The notes under the pieces are model-generated. The model did not search any database. It saw nothing but the letters and a program-made list of their open reading frames with translations, and was not told where the DNA came from. Positions 63,985 to 64,000 of a DNA stretch of 64,000 nucleotides are shown one piece after another; position 1 is the stretch's first letter; each line of letters starts with the position of its first letter. A program made the position numbers and the translations under genes. Source of the stretch: Mixophyes australis (Eukaryota > Chordata > Amphibia > Anura > Limnodynastidae); NCBI GenBank assembly GCA_036250195.1, contig JAVHZZ010000003.1, positions 295,149,565-295,213,564 of the forward strand, written 5' to 3'.

Positions 63985-64000
63985 GTACCATAATCTAACA

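Overview
The window is vertebrate genomic DNA, most likely from a frog. It holds an internal part of one large spliced gene on the + strand. Twenty-five exons (2065-63984, 4,001 coding bases, 1,333 complete codons plus two bases) read as one continuous protein. I recognise it as the ortholog of SYNE1 (nesprin-1), the giant spectrin-repeat protein of the outer nuclear membrane. Only rod-domain repeats are here; the N-terminal actin-binding calponin-homology domains and the C-terminal KASH anchor lie outside. From memory of the human protein, no exon is missing between the first and last. Twenty-three of the 24 introns fall between codons (phase 0), one is phase 2, and one uses a GC donor.

Everything else is intron, about 94% of the window, and much of it is mobile DNA. 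In order: an array-plus-hairpin repeat (345-1640); an L2/CR1-like LINE on the minus strand (2606-3797); a decayed DIRS retrotransposon (4310-9929) carrying a nested hAT insertion (5301-6209); several hAT-type miniature elements with 8-bp target duplications (11743-11908, 13186-13350, 13515-13790, 19448-19728, 24922-25210, 38802-40239, 50405-50554); a palindromic element nested in a relative (18594-19250); a 467-bp foldback (25682-26148) inserted in another repeat; a second, better preserved DIRS element (26584-31078); a Tx1/L1-like LINE with target duplications (34002-38320) and a short second copy (44828-45494); four tRNA-derived SINEs; a 49-bp minisatellite (about 55889-56740); and nearly 1 kb of pyrimidine-only simple repeat (58165-59130).

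The frog call rests on DIRS elements with inverted ends, Tx1-like LINEs, many palindromic DNA transposons and a nesprin-1 sequence close to but clearly different from the mammalian one. The species cannot be named from the sequence.

I found no tRNA, rRNA or other independent gene, no promoter and no CRISPR array. No new biological system is evident. The points most worth checking are two transposon insertions that abut splice sites (before exon 15, after exon 19), the GC-AG intron, the twin internally deleted DIRS elements, and a recurring array-plus-hairpin design inside several of the transposons. Exon numbers 1-25 used here count within this window only.
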